A stretch of DNA of 64,000 bases. Source: Nitrospira sp. GTDB taxonomy: Bacteria > Nitrospirota > Nitrospiria > Nitrospirales > UBA8639. Within the stretch, counting starts at the first letter, position 1. Each line of letters begins with the position of its first letter. A model generated the notes under the pieces. The model saw only the letters and a program-made list of their open reading frames with translations. It was not told the DNA's origin and ran no database searches. This document shows, in pieces, positions 27,443-36,471 of the stretch. The position numbers were made by a program, and so were the translations under genes. The stretch lies in NCBI GenBank assembly GCA_028819435.1, contig JAPPLK010000106.1:27329-91328 (forward strand), given 5' to 3'.

Positions 27443-28897
27443 ATGATGGCGATTCCCAAACGAGTGGTGATTGTCGGCGGAGGGATTTCGGGGCTTTCTG
27501 CTGCATTTGCCCTGTTGGAACGTGCAAGCGGCAGGAATGCGCCGTTTCGCTGTACGGTCGTGGAAGGACAGGATTATCTTGGCGGGAAAATTCTCACGAA
27601 TCGTCGGGACGGCGTGATCACGGAAGGAGCCCCCGACTCGTTTCTGACGACGAAACCGGAGGCCCTGGCCCTCTGTGAAAAACTGGGGCTGTCTTCGCAA
27701 TTGATTGACACCAATCAGGAAAACGCGCAAACGTTTATTTATTCGAAAGGCCGCTTGCGTCAATTCCCGCAGGGTCTGATCTCAATGGTCCCGACGAAGA
27801 TCGGTCCCTTGTTTCATAGCGGGGTTTTGTCCTGGGCCGGTATCGTGCGCATGGGGGCCGATTGGGTAATCCCTTGCCGGGCTCGCGCGAAGGATGAGGA
27901 AACCTTGGCGGAGTTTTTCAGCCGGCGTCTGGGGGGCGAGGCCTTTGATCGCCTGATAGAACCGTTGGTTGCGGGAATTTACGCCGGTGACGCGAATGAG
28001 TTGAGCGCAGACGCGACCTTTCCCCACCTCGTTGAATTGGAGCGCAAGTACGGCAGTCTGATCAAAGGCGCGTTGGCTACGCAGCAGTCCCGGTCTTCGC
28101 ACCAGCCTGGCGCGAAACCCCGTACCCTGTTCACGACCTTACGGGGCGGGCTGGGTGATTTGATAACGAGCCTGACGGAGAGATTGTCCGGGGCTGGAGT
28201 GTCCCTTCGTCGAGGGACGAGCGTGCGGGCTGTGCATATACCAGGTTCGCAGACGGAGCCACCGTATCGACTGGAGTTGGAAGGAGGGGGCGTCCTGGAT
28301 GCAGAAGCCGTGATCCTTGCCACGCCGGCATATGTGTCCGCGAACCTCCTCCGCCCTTTCGACGATGAGGCCTCGACGTTGTTGGATCAAATTCCCTATG
28401 CCTCGACAATGACGATCTCAATGGTCTTTCCCGAGCCGGAGGTCAAAGGTTTGATTCGAGGGTACGGGTTTGTGGTCCCGCGCGTTGAGAATCGGTCGTT
28501 GATTGCGGCGACGTGGTCGTCGATGAAGTGGGCGGAACGCGCGCCTGCGGGTCAATGTCTGGTCCGGTGTTATTTAGGCAGGCGAGGACGGGAGGATTTG
28601 CTGGATTCGAATGATTCGGAATTGACGGAACGAGCCTGCCGTGAGCTGGAAGCCATAGTTGGCATTCAAAGCCGGCCTCTCCACGTGGAAGCGTATCGTT
28701 GGCCTCGATCCATGCCTCAATATATCCGCGGGCATTGTGAGCGTGTGCGGCACATTCGTGAACGTGTTGCACGGCGGCCCGGCTTGTACGTGACGGGGGC
28801 GGCCTATGACGGTATAGGGATTCCGGATTGTATCCGCGACGCGGAACAGACGTCTGCAAAGTTGAGCGCGTACCTGTGGGATCGCGCGTCGGTGTAA
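27443..28897 (+). CDS. hemG: Protoporphyrinogen oxidase
   Basis: VVIVGGGISGLSAAFALLE, VEGQDYLGGKILTN, VTGAAYDGIGIPDCIRDAEQ. Confidence 0.94.
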   Translation: MMAIPKRVVIVGGGISGLSAAFALLERASGRNAPFRCTVVEGQDYLGGKILTNRRDGVITEGAPDSFLTTKPEALALCEKLGLSSQLIDTNQENAQTFIYSKGRLRQFPQGLISMVPTKIGPLFHSGVLSWAGIVRMGADWVIPCRARAKDEETLAEFFSRRLGGEAFDRLIEPLVAGIYAGDANELSADATFPHLVELERKYGSLIKGALATQQSRSSHQPGAKPRTLFTTLRGGLGDLITSLTERLSGAGVSLRRGTSVRAVHIPGSQTEPPYRLELEGGGVLDAEAVILATPAYVSANLLRPFDDEASTLLDQIPYASTMTISMVFPEPEVKGLIRGYGFVVPRVENRSLIAATWSSMKWAERAPAGQCLVRCYLGRRGREDLLDSNDSELTERACRELEAIVGIQSRPLHVEAYRWPRSMPQYIRGHCERVRHIRERVARRPGLYVTGAAYDGIGIPDCIRDAEQTSAKLSAYLWDRASV

Positions 28898-28922
28898 ATG
28901 TTCACTAATTTGTTGACAATTT

Positions 28923-29102
28923 CCCCTCACCCCAGCCCTCTCCCGCAAGGGGCGAGGGGGTCTCTTTCATGCTCTTTCATGCCCTTTCTTTGCCTGTCCT
29001 GAGCAAAGCCGAAGGAAGCGAAGTCGAAGGGTAAGGAGGAGTGCAAGGGAGGTGGAGACCTTAACTCCCTCTCCCCTTGTGGGAGAGGGCTGGGGTGAGG
29101 GG
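28923..29102. repeat. CCCTCACCCCAGCCCTCTCCC inverted pair enclosing CCTGAGC...GAAGTCGAAGG sequence
   Basis: cccctcaccccagccctctcccgcaagg ... ccttgtgggagagggctggggtgagggg. Confidence 0.7.
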
Positions 29103-29103
29103 C

Positions 29104-29135
29104 TGTCGGATGACGCTTCGCTAATCCGACCTGCA
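29104..29135. repeat. TGTCGGAT...ATCCGACCTGCA hairpin repeat
   Basis: tgtcggatgacgcttcgctaatccgacctgca. Confidence 0.65.
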
Positions 29136-29272
29136 ACTCTTTACCTGTAAGCACACGCGTCAGTTGTCATCCTGAGCGTAACGGAGTGAGGTCGATGGGA
29201 ATTGCTGAACACATACAATGGGGTGCTGTTGAACGGTTGTGGTAAGAAACCTTTGATTTATTGTGTAAGATC

Positions 29273-29581
29273 ATGGATCGAGAAGTCGAGGAAAACCCCG
29301 TTCGCGCTCACGTCGTGGCCCGAGGTCGCGTGCAGGGCGTTGGGTTTCGGGTGTTTCTCCAGTCTCAGGCGATCGGGCGTGGGCTGAGCGGGTGGGTCAG
29401 GAATTTGCCGGATGGTCGAATAGAAACGGAAGTTGAAGGCCCCGCCGTTCTCGTCGATGAATTTATTCAGGCCGTGAAACGCGGCCCGTCTTCAGCGCGC
29501 GTTCAGGATGTTGAAGTGGAATGGATCGACCCGGGCAGCCAGGGTTCATCCGATTTTATTATTGTTACCGGCAGTGGCTGA
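29273..29581 (+). CDS. acyP: Acylphosphatase
   Basis: RAHVVARGRVQGVGFRVFLQSQAIGRGLSGWVRNLPDGRIETEVEG. Confidence 0.95.
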   Translation: MDREVEENPVRAHVVARGRVQGVGFRVFLQSQAIGRGLSGWVRNLPDGRIETEVEGPAVLVDEFIQAVKRGPSSARVQDVEVEWIDPGSQGSSDFIIVTGSG

Positions 29582-29623
29582 AACGATTTCTTTTGGGAGC
29601 CTGGCCGGAAAGGATTGACCGAT

Positions 29624-30139
29624 ATGGATTACAAATCATTGATTCGTGAGATCCCGGATTTTCCCAAACCCGGCATTTTGTTTTACGACATCACGACGTT
29701 GTTGAAGGACCCTCAAGGATATCGAGCGGTCATTGAGGACTTCACGGCTCACTACCGGGATGCCAGGATCAGCAAAGTCGTTGGCATTGAGTCTCGCGGC
29801 TTTATCCTGGGAGCGCCGTTGGCGTACAACCTGGGTGCGGGATTTGTGCCGGTCCGCAAAGCCGGCAAGCTTCCTGCTGACGTGTTTGAGGTGAAGTACA
29901 ATCTGGAATACGGGGCAAGTTCGTTGGCGATTCATCGCGACGCCGTGGCGATGGAAGAACGAGTGCTGGTGGTTGATGATCTTCTGGCCACTGGCGGAAC
30001 TGCGGCGGCAACGGTGGATTTATTGCGGAAATTAGGCGCGGAAATTGTCGGATGCGCGTTTATGATTGAATTGGGGTTTTTGCAGGGGCGTCAAAAAATT
30101 GAGGATTGCGCGATTCATTCCTTGATGACTTATGACTGA
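29624..30139 (+). CDS. apt: Adenine phosphoribosyltransferase
   Basis: [50 protein letters not shown]. Confidence 0.97.
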   Translation: MDYKSLIREIPDFPKPGILFYDITTLLKDPQGYRAVIEDFTAHYRDARISKVVGIESRGFILGAPLAYNLGAGFVPVRKAGKLPADVFEVKYNLEYGASSLAIHRDAVAMEERVLVVDDLLATGGTAAATVDLLRKLGAEIVGCAFMIELGFLQGRQKIEDCAIHSLMTYD

Positions 30140-30247
30140 ACTGCTACCTTTTACCATTTCGGCGTCGTGAACCGATGCGAATCGTTGTTTGCGTTGGCCG
30201 GAGCAAGAAGTCACGTATTGTGGTTGCGCGAGAAAAGGAGACCGGAT

Positions 30248-30868
30248 ATGGCAGGGAAATCGGCGAAGAAAACTCCAACTGCAGTCGCCAAGCCTTCGTC
30301 CAAAACGTCCAAGACGAAATCTGTGTCCTCTTCCAAGGGCAAAACGATGAAAGTGGTCGCCAAAGCTGCGTCTTCTTCGGTCAAACGCAAAGTTACGGCC
30401 TCTTCGGTCAAGAGTAAGGCCAGTGAACGGAAAACCGTGAAAAAAAGAACTGCGGCGACCGCGAAAACTCCCAAACGAATGCCTTCTTCACGATCGGCGA
30501 CGTTACGGAAAATTATGCTGGACAAGCGATTCCAGCTCATGAAGGAAATTCAAAGCCAGTTGGGGCAATCATTGACGGAAGAACAGCAACGGCGGTTTGA
30601 GTCGGCCATGGACAGCGGTGATCAGGCCTTGCTGGACCTGGAGCGTGAAATGGGTATTTCCCTTCAGGAAAAACGCAACCGCGAACGGCAAATGATCGAT
30701 GAAGCGTTGGTGAGCCTGGAAGAAGGAACCTATGGTATTTGCGTCGAGTGCGGCAAGGAAATCAGTGAAAAACGGTTGGCGGTCATGCCCTTCGCCAGGC
30801 TCTGCGTTGAATGCCAGGAACAACTCGAGCTGCTTGAAAAAATTGAACGCGGAGAGCAACGGATCTGA
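30248..30868 (+). CDS. DksA/TraR-type zinc finger protein with long Lys/Ser/Thr-rich N-terminal tail
   Basis: C-terminal GTYGICVECGKEISEKRLAVMPFARLCVECQEQLE; basic low-complexity N-terminus. Confidence 0.88.
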   Translation: MAGKSAKKTPTAVAKPSSKTSKTKSVSSSKGKTMKVVAKAASSSVKRKVTASSVKSKASERKTVKKRTAATAKTPKRMPSSRSATLRKIMLDKRFQLMKEIQSQLGQSLTEEQQRRFESAMDSGDQALLDLEREMGISLQEKRNRERQMIDEALVSLEEGTYGICVECGKEISEKRLAVMPFARLCVECQEQLELLEKIERGEQRI

Positions 30869-30950
30869 CTTGACCGGCGACTTGCCTCTGAACCCCGCCT
30901 TTCTTCTGCGTTTTTCTTATTGCTCGCTGGAATCGATCTTTAGCCTGTCT

Positions 30951-31045
30951 CTCTACCTCCCCTTACCCCTCCTTACAAAGGAGGGGTAAAGAACGGCATG
31001 CCCACCTAGCCTCCCCTTTGTAAGGGGAGGCTAGGTGGGGTAGAG
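30951..31045. repeat. CTCTACC-type element, copy 5
   Basis: ctctacctccccttacccctccttacaaaggagggg...cctcccctttgtaaggggaggctaggtggggtagag. Confidence 0.9.
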
Positions 31046-31102
31046 TCAAAGGAGGGGAATGATTACAGAATTCATGAATGTGTAGGATCTTCCCGGGTGC
31101 CG

Positions 31103-31810
31103 ATGAAAGCCGTCGTACTTGCCAGCGGAGGGCTTGACTCAACCGTGGCCGCTGCCATGGCTCGTCGTGATGGGTACGCCCTGTATTTGCTCACCATCGA
31201 ATACGGCCAGCGTCATCACGTTGAAATTCAAAAGGCACGAGAAATTGCCGCGTGGCTCGAGGCTGGGGAACATAAAATTCTTCGTTTCGACTTGCACGCA
31301 TTCGGCGGTTCGGCTTTGGTCGGCTCCGGGGACGTCCCGAAAAACCGGTCGGAGCATGAACGAGAGACGGGCATTCCATCCACGTATGTTCCGGCGCGCA
31401 ATACGGTATTTTTGTCGTTGGCATTAGCATACGCGGAGGTCGTCGATGCTTCTTGCATTTTCATCGGAGCGAACGTGTTGGATTATTCCGGATATCCGGA
31501 TTGTCGCCCCGAGTTTTTGCGCGCATTTGAACGGGTTGCCCGGCTTGGTACGAAAAAAGGCACTCATGGCAACACGGTCCGGATAAAAGCCCCGCTCTTG
31601 CTTTTGAGTAAAACCCAGATCATTCAACAAGGCTTGGCTTTGGGCGTGCCCTTTGAGTTGACGCACAGTTGTTATGATCCTCGTGGGGATGGTTCGGCCT
31701 GTGGGCAATGTGACAGTTGCCTGATCCGATTGAAGGGGTTTGAGGATGCCGGTCTTCGAGATCCCGTTCCCTATGCGGCAAGGGCTTCCGATGCATCATC
31801 GGCCCCCTAA
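31103..31810 (+). CDS. queC: 7-cyano-7-deazaguanine synthase
   Basis: MKAVVLASGGLDSTVAAAMARRDGY, TYVPARNTVFLSLALAYAE, CGQCDSCLIRLKGF. Confidence 0.96.
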   Translation: MKAVVLASGGLDSTVAAAMARRDGYALYLLTIEYGQRHHVEIQKAREIAAWLEAGEHKILRFDLHAFGGSALVGSGDVPKNRSEHERETGIPSTYVPARNTVFLSLALAYAEVVDASCIFIGANVLDYSGYPDCRPEFLRAFERVARLGTKKGTHGNTVRIKAPLLLLSKTQIIQQGLALGVPFELTHSCYDPRGDGSACGQCDSCLIRLKGFEDAGLRDPVPYAARASDASSAP

Positions 31811-31868
31811 AAGATCATCCCTTGCGTCCGGTGGTTGCAACGCCAAATTGAAGACCGTTGAAAACTGA

Positions 31869-32111
31869 TTATTCGTGGAGCGTGTAGACCAGGTGGGTGT
31901 CGGTTTGAGCGACTCCTTCGATGGCATGGATTTTGGTGAGGACCAATTGGGTTAAGGCTTCCTGGCTTGCCACTTCGACTTTGACGAAAATATCCGGCTT
32001 TCCCCAACAGGCGTCAATCGTTTTGATTTCCTCGATTTGCGCCAATAAATTCTTCACGTTTGCCGTTTGTCCAGGTAGCACGTTGATGAGAACGTAAGCG
32101 CTTTCCGGCAT
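31869..32111 (-). CDS. Lrp/AsnC ligand-binding-domain protein without HTH
   Basis: YVLINVLPGQTANVKNLLAQIEEIKTIDACWGKPDIFVKVEV. Confidence 0.85.
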   Translation of the reverse strand: MPESAYVLINVLPGQTANVKNLLAQIEEIKTIDACWGKPDIFVKVEVASQEALTQLVLTKIHAIEGVAQTDTHLVYTLHE

Positions 32112-32289
32112 TCGTTAAACTCCCTTTCTCAAAATCTTACCCTTCAAGGGTATCCGGCAACGATCAGAAAAACAGGCTAGCGCAATAAATATCTTTAAAT
32201 CAAGGAAAGATGTCTGGCACCGCCATGGCGGCCACGTCGTGTTTTCTGAACAGCTATTGCCATGAAATCTAAAATATACTATTATGCAC

Positions 32290-32304
32290 TACATATGTCA
32301 TGTA
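32290..32304. promoter_or_regulatory. Candidate operator TACATATGTCATGTA overlapping a TATAAT -10
   Basis: TACAT/ATGTA inverted arms; TATAAT at 32303-32308 upstream of ATG 32336. Confidence 0.4.
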
Positions 32305-32335
32305 TAATTTATTCAAGCCTTATGTGTTGTTTATG

Positions 32336-33481
32336 TCCAAACCTCAACGGCTAGTGACGAACCGTTTGCGTGAAACGCGGATCGCCGCCGGTCTGTCCCA
32401 AGGAGATTTGGCGCAAAGCGCGGGTATTACGCGACAAGCTCTCTATGCCATGGAAAGGGACCAGTATCTTCCGGGCACGGAAGTCGCGTTGCAACTTGCC
32501 CGTACGCTGGGCGCGTCGGTTGAAGACCTGTTCTCTTTACGGGACACCCGGGAAATTCTTGAGGCGGAATTACCGGCGGATCATTCCAGGGCTTTGAAAT
32601 CCACCAGGGTGAAATTGGCGATTGTAGGGAATCGCCTGTTAGCCAAGCCCGTGATGGAACTGGGGGACGTCTTGAATTATACGATTCCCGCAGATGCCTT
32701 GATTTTAGGGGCGGCTTCCCGAAAAAAACGTTCGGTTTACGTACATCTCTTGAAAAGTCAGAAGGACGTGGAACGGCAGGTTGTCGTGGGGGGGTGCGAC
32801 CCGGCCATTTATCTGGCCGGAGAGCACGTTCGTCAGCAAGAGAATGGCGCGTCGATCGTCGGGTGGAACATGACGAGCCTTGCTGCCTTGCGTGCGTTAA
32901 AACGGGGAGACGTCCACGTGGCAGGAATTCATATGAGGGACCCCCGTTCAGGAGAGTATAATATTCCTTTTGTGAAAAGGCATTTAAAAGGTCAAGCCGT
33001 GACCGTCGTCCGGTTTGCCACGTGGCACGAAGGGTTTTTGGTGAAAGAAGGGAATCCCAAACAAGTCCGTGGCCTCGAAGATTTGACCAGGCCTGACGTT
33101 CGGATGGTCAACCGTGAGAAGGGGGCGGGTGCTCGCTTGCTTTTGGATCATTTGCTGTCGAGTTATCGTATTCCAAGTCAAATCGTGAGGGGCTACGAGG
33201 CCATCGCTTTTTCACAGATCGGACTTGGGCGATATATTTCAGAAGGGAAAGCGGACGTCGGTATTGGGGCGCAGGCCGTGGCCCAATTGTACAATTTCGA
33301 TTTTATTCCCCTGCAGGAAGAACGGTATGACCTGGTCATCCCGACGGCGTACATCGACTCGCATCCCGGCATGAAGATATTTCTGGATACCTTGGCCACG
33401 CGTAAGTTTCAACGGGAAATTGAAGCCTTGGGAGGGTATGACGTCAAAGAGAGCGGGAAGGTCATCAGGCAATTAGTGTAA
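32336..33481 (+). CDS. XRE-family HTH regulator fused to PBP-like substrate-binding domain (putative molybdate-responsive)
   Basis: RLRETRIAAGLSQGDLAQSAGITRQALYAMERDQYLPGTEVALQLAR then PBP-like domain; precedes mod genes. Confidence 0.88.
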   Translation, partial: SKPQRLVTNRLRETRIAAGLSQGDLAQSAGITRQALYAMERDQYLPGTEVALQLARTLGASVEDLFSLRDTREILEAELPADHSRALKSTRVKLAIVGNRLLAKPVMELGDVLNYTIPADALILGAASRKKRSVYVHLLKSQKDVERQVVVGGCDPAIYLAGEHVRQQENGASIVGWNMTSLAALRALKRGDVHVAGIHMRDPRSGEYNIPFVKRHLKGQAVTVVRFATWHEGFLVKEGNPKQVRGLEDLTRPDVRMVNREKGAGARLLLDHLLSSYRIPSQIVRGYEAIAFSQIGLGRYISEGKADVGIGAQAVAQLYNFDFIPLQEERYDLVIPTAYIDSHPGMKIFLDTLATRKFQREIEALGGYDVKESGKVIRQLV

Positions 33482-33488
33482 AGATTAA

Positions 33489-33517
33489 TTGACTTTTAGT
33501 AATTGATAAAATAATAT
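33489..33517 (+). promoter_or_regulatory. Sigma70-like promoter upstream of beta-barrel/modABC
   Basis: TTGACT 33489-33494, 17-nt spacer, TAATAT 33512-33517. Confidence 0.5.
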
Positions 33518-33524
33518 CTTTGTT

Positions 33525-34991
33525 GTGGCCGTGAGCGTTCCAAAGAAGAAGTTCCGGGCTTTGGCGTGGGTGGGTGGTTTGGCCTTGATCGCCTGGGGCG
33601 GTACGGCATCCGCCTCTACGGATGGGTTTCCCCGAGGTGGGGACGGGTGGCTTGAACGGGCTTCGGGGATGCAGCCGACTGAACCCGCGGATGCCATACT
33701 CGTTCAAACGAGGGAATGGAAATGGAATCGGTACCTGAAGGCCGCCCTGCATCTCCCGGATTGGCTGGATCTTGGCCTCGAACACCGGACGCGTTTCGAA
33801 ACCTATGACCATCCATGGCGACGAAGCCAACCTGCCGGTCAAACGGACTCCCAAATTCAACAACGGTCCCGTGTGCGGTTGGGTTTAAACGGGAGGCACG
33901 TCAAGTTTTTGTTTGAGGGACAGGATTCCAGGGTGTATCTCGATGGCGTTGAAAGCTACGTCACCACGGCCATCAGGGATGAAATGGACGTGTTGCAGCT
34001 CATGGCGTCCTTCACGGTCAACAACGCGTTGGAAGCCGGCTTTCGTACCGACCTGCACGTTGGACGGCTGACGATGGACTTCGGCCGGGGTCGCCTGATC
34101 ATTCGGAACGACTATCGCAACACGTCGAACGCGTTTGACGGGGTGCATTGGCAACTAGGACGGGACAAGCAGTGGCGCGTCCGCTTGTTTCTGGTGGAAC
34201 CTGTCCTACGGGACGTCCTCCAACCTAACGAACAGTCAAAACGAAGCGTCTTTTGGGGCAGCTCCTTTGAAATCAATTACATGCCTCGGGTGCGTCTCAA
34301 TGCCTATTATTTCGGGTTGAACGACCAGCGGGGTCCCGAAGCCAGCAGGCATCGAACCTATTCGACTTTCGGCACGCGCTTCTATGACGACCCGAAGCAG
34401 GGAAGGATCGACTATGAAATTGAGAGCGTCCTGCAGACGGGGAAAAGAGGCTACGTCGATCATTTCGCTCATTTTCAGCATATCGATATCGGGTACACCT
34501 TGAATCTCCCATGGTCGCCGCGATTTCTGATTCATTATGACTATGCCAGCGGCGACCGGAACGCAAATGACAACCGGCATTCGGCTTTCGATACGCTGTT
34601 CGGCGCCCGACGTTTCGATTATATGCCCACTGGCAATTTCGGACCCTTTTTTCGGTCGAACTTCAGTTCGCCGGGTTGGCGAGTGATCGTGGTTCCGTGC
34701 CTGGGCTGTGAAGTGCAGCTCAAACATCGGGTGTGGTATCTCGCTACCTCACTGGGTGCGTTTGGCCGTAACGGATTGCATGATCCCACGGGCGGTTCCG
34801 GAAACTTTCTTGGCCACGACCTTGAACTGCGGGCCCAGTGGAGAACCAACGAGAACCTGGAATTCGAATTAGGCTACACGCATTGGTTTAAAGGCAGTTA
34901 TTTCGACAGGCTTCCCGACTCGGCAGGGTTGCCTCCCGGCGGAAACAGGGATAGCGATTATTTTTACATGCAGACGAAGTTCAGGTTGTAA
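33525..34991 (+). CDS. Outer-membrane beta-barrel protein, AlgE/alginate-export-like porin
   Basis: Signal peptide; LDLGLEHRTRFETYDHPWRRSQP, alternating beta-strand pattern, terminal YFYMQTKFRL. Confidence 0.82.
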   Translation: MAVSVPKKKFRALAWVGGLALIAWGGTASASTDGFPRGGDGWLERASGMQPTEPADAILVQTREWKWNRYLKAALHLPDWLDLGLEHRTRFETYDHPWRRSQPAGQTDSQIQQRSRVRLGLNGRHVKFLFEGQDSRVYLDGVESYVTTAIRDEMDVLQLMASFTVNNALEAGFRTDLHVGRLTMDFGRGRLIIRNDYRNTSNAFDGVHWQLGRDKQWRVRLFLVEPVLRDVLQPNEQSKRSVFWGSSFEINYMPRVRLNAYYFGLNDQRGPEASRHRTYSTFGTRFYDDPKQGRIDYEIESVLQTGKRGYVDHFAHFQHIDIGYTLNLPWSPRFLIHYDYASGDRNANDNRHSAFDTLFGARRFDYMPTGNFGPFFRSNFSSPGWRVIVVPCLGCEVQLKHRVWYLATSLGAFGRNGLHDPTGGSGNFLGHDLELRAQWRTNENLEFELGYTHWFKGSYFDRLPDSAGLPPGGNRDSDYFYMQTKFRL

Positions 34992-35004
34992 GAGTACGCA
35001 TGCC

Positions 35005-35766
35005 ATGATCGCCAAACTTCATAGTTTGCTGTTCTTTCTGTTCTTTACGATTTGGCCGGCCGCAAGTGTCGCCGAAGAGGTACGCGTGGCCGTTGCAGCA
35101 AATTTTCTGGCGACCCTTAATGCAATAGCGACCAGGTTTGAGCAAGACAGTGGGCACACCGCTGTTGTCAGTTCAGGTTCCAGCGGCAAACTTTATGCGC
35201 AGATCAAGAACGGTGCTCCGTTCGACGTGTTTTTTTCCGCCGACGTCATGCGTCCGAAATTGCTGGAAGAGGAAGGCTTTGCAGTTCCAGGAAGCCGGTT
35301 TACGTACGCGGTGGGACGATTGACGTTGTGGCATCCCGGACCCGCCGTGATCGAGGGAAATGAACAATCCATACTGTTGCGTAGCGACGTCAGGCACGTG
35401 GCCATTGCGAATCCCAAAACCGCGCCCTACGGTATCGCTGCCAAGGAAGCCTTGCAGTCACTGGGACTTTGGGAACAGGTTCAGGATCGGTTGGTCCGGG
35501 GAGAAAATATCGGACAAACCTTTCATTTTGTCTTTTCGAAGAATGCCCAACTGGGATTCGTCGCCCTTTCGCAGGTTTTGGGGCCCAAGGTTAACGGATC
35601 CGGAAGCCGGTGGGACGTGCCGACGCATTTGCATGCCCCTATCCGGCAACAAGCGGTATTGTTGCGCTTTGGCCAACGTCGGGCAGTTGCACGCGCGTTT
35701 CTGGACTACGTGAAAGGCGTCAGGTCCCGGAACGTTATTGAACGATTCGGTTATGGCTTGGAATGA
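35005..35766 (+). CDS. modA: Molybdate ABC transporter substrate-binding protein
   Basis: VRVAVAANFLATLNAIATRFEQDSGHTAVVSSGSSGKLYAQIKNGAPFDVFFSAD. Confidence 0.95.
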   Translation: MIAKLHSLLFFLFFTIWPAASVAEEVRVAVAANFLATLNAIATRFEQDSGHTAVVSSGSSGKLYAQIKNGAPFDVFFSADVMRPKLLEEEGFAVPGSRFTYAVGRLTLWHPGPAVIEGNEQSILLRSDVRHVAIANPKTAPYGIAAKEALQSLGLWEQVQDRLVRGENIGQTFHFVFSKNAQLGFVALSQVLGPKVNGSGSRWDVPTHLHAPIRQQAVLLRFGQRRAVARAFLDYVKGVRSRNVIERFGYGLE

Positions 35767-35787
35767 TCGAGGCTGGAGAGCCGGAGG

Positions 35788-36471
35788 ATGAACGTACCGG
35801 AAATGGATTGGAGCCCGTTGTGGCTGACCATGCAACTGGCAGGGGTGACCGTTATCGTGTTGTTGCTGGTTGGCACTCCAATCGCATGGTGGTTGGCATT
35901 CACGCGTTCGCGATTCAGGACGTTGGTAGAGGCCGTTGTGGCGCTGCCCATCGTGTTGCCGCCGACCGTACTTGGCTTTTATCTGTTGACGGCACTCGGG
36001 CCCCATGGATTGATTGGCGGGGCTTGGAAAGATTTAACAGGCTCGGCGCTCTCGTTTACTTTTACGGGATTGGTGATCGCCTCGACGCTCTATTCACTGC
36101 CTTTTGTCGTTCAACCCTTGCACGGCGCATTCGAGGCCGTCGGTAAAAAACCTTTGGAAGCGGCCTGGTCGCTGGGCGCCTCAAAGCTTGACGCTTTTTT
36201 TACCGTCGCGTCGCCGATGGCGGTTCGTGGGTACCTGAGCGCCGTTGTCCTGGGCTTTGCCCATACGCTGGGAGAATTCGGCGTGGTCCTGATGGTTGGC
36301 GGTAATATCCCAGGGGTCACCAAAGTCCTCTCCATTGCCATCTATGATCACGTCGAGGTGCTTGAATATACCCAAGCCCATTTCCTGTCGGCCGTGCTTC
36401 TCATATTCAGTTTTCTCGTCCTTACGATCGTGTATGCGGTCAACAGGTGTTTGCCCATTCACGTCTCATGA
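35788..36471 (+). CDS. modB: Molybdate ABC transporter permease
   Basis: ALPIVLPPTVLGFYLLTALG, AHTLGEFGVVLMVGGNIPGVT. Confidence 0.95.
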   Translation: MNVPEMDWSPLWLTMQLAGVTVIVLLLVGTPIAWWLAFTRSRFRTLVEAVVALPIVLPPTVLGFYLLTALGPHGLIGGAWKDLTGSALSFTFTGLVIASTLYSLPFVVQPLHGAFEAVGKKPLEAAWSLGASKLDAFFTVASPMAVRGYLSAVVLGFAHTLGEFGVVLMVGGNIPGVTKVLSIAIYDHVEVLEYTQAHFLSAVLLIFSFLVLTIVYAVNRCLPIHVS

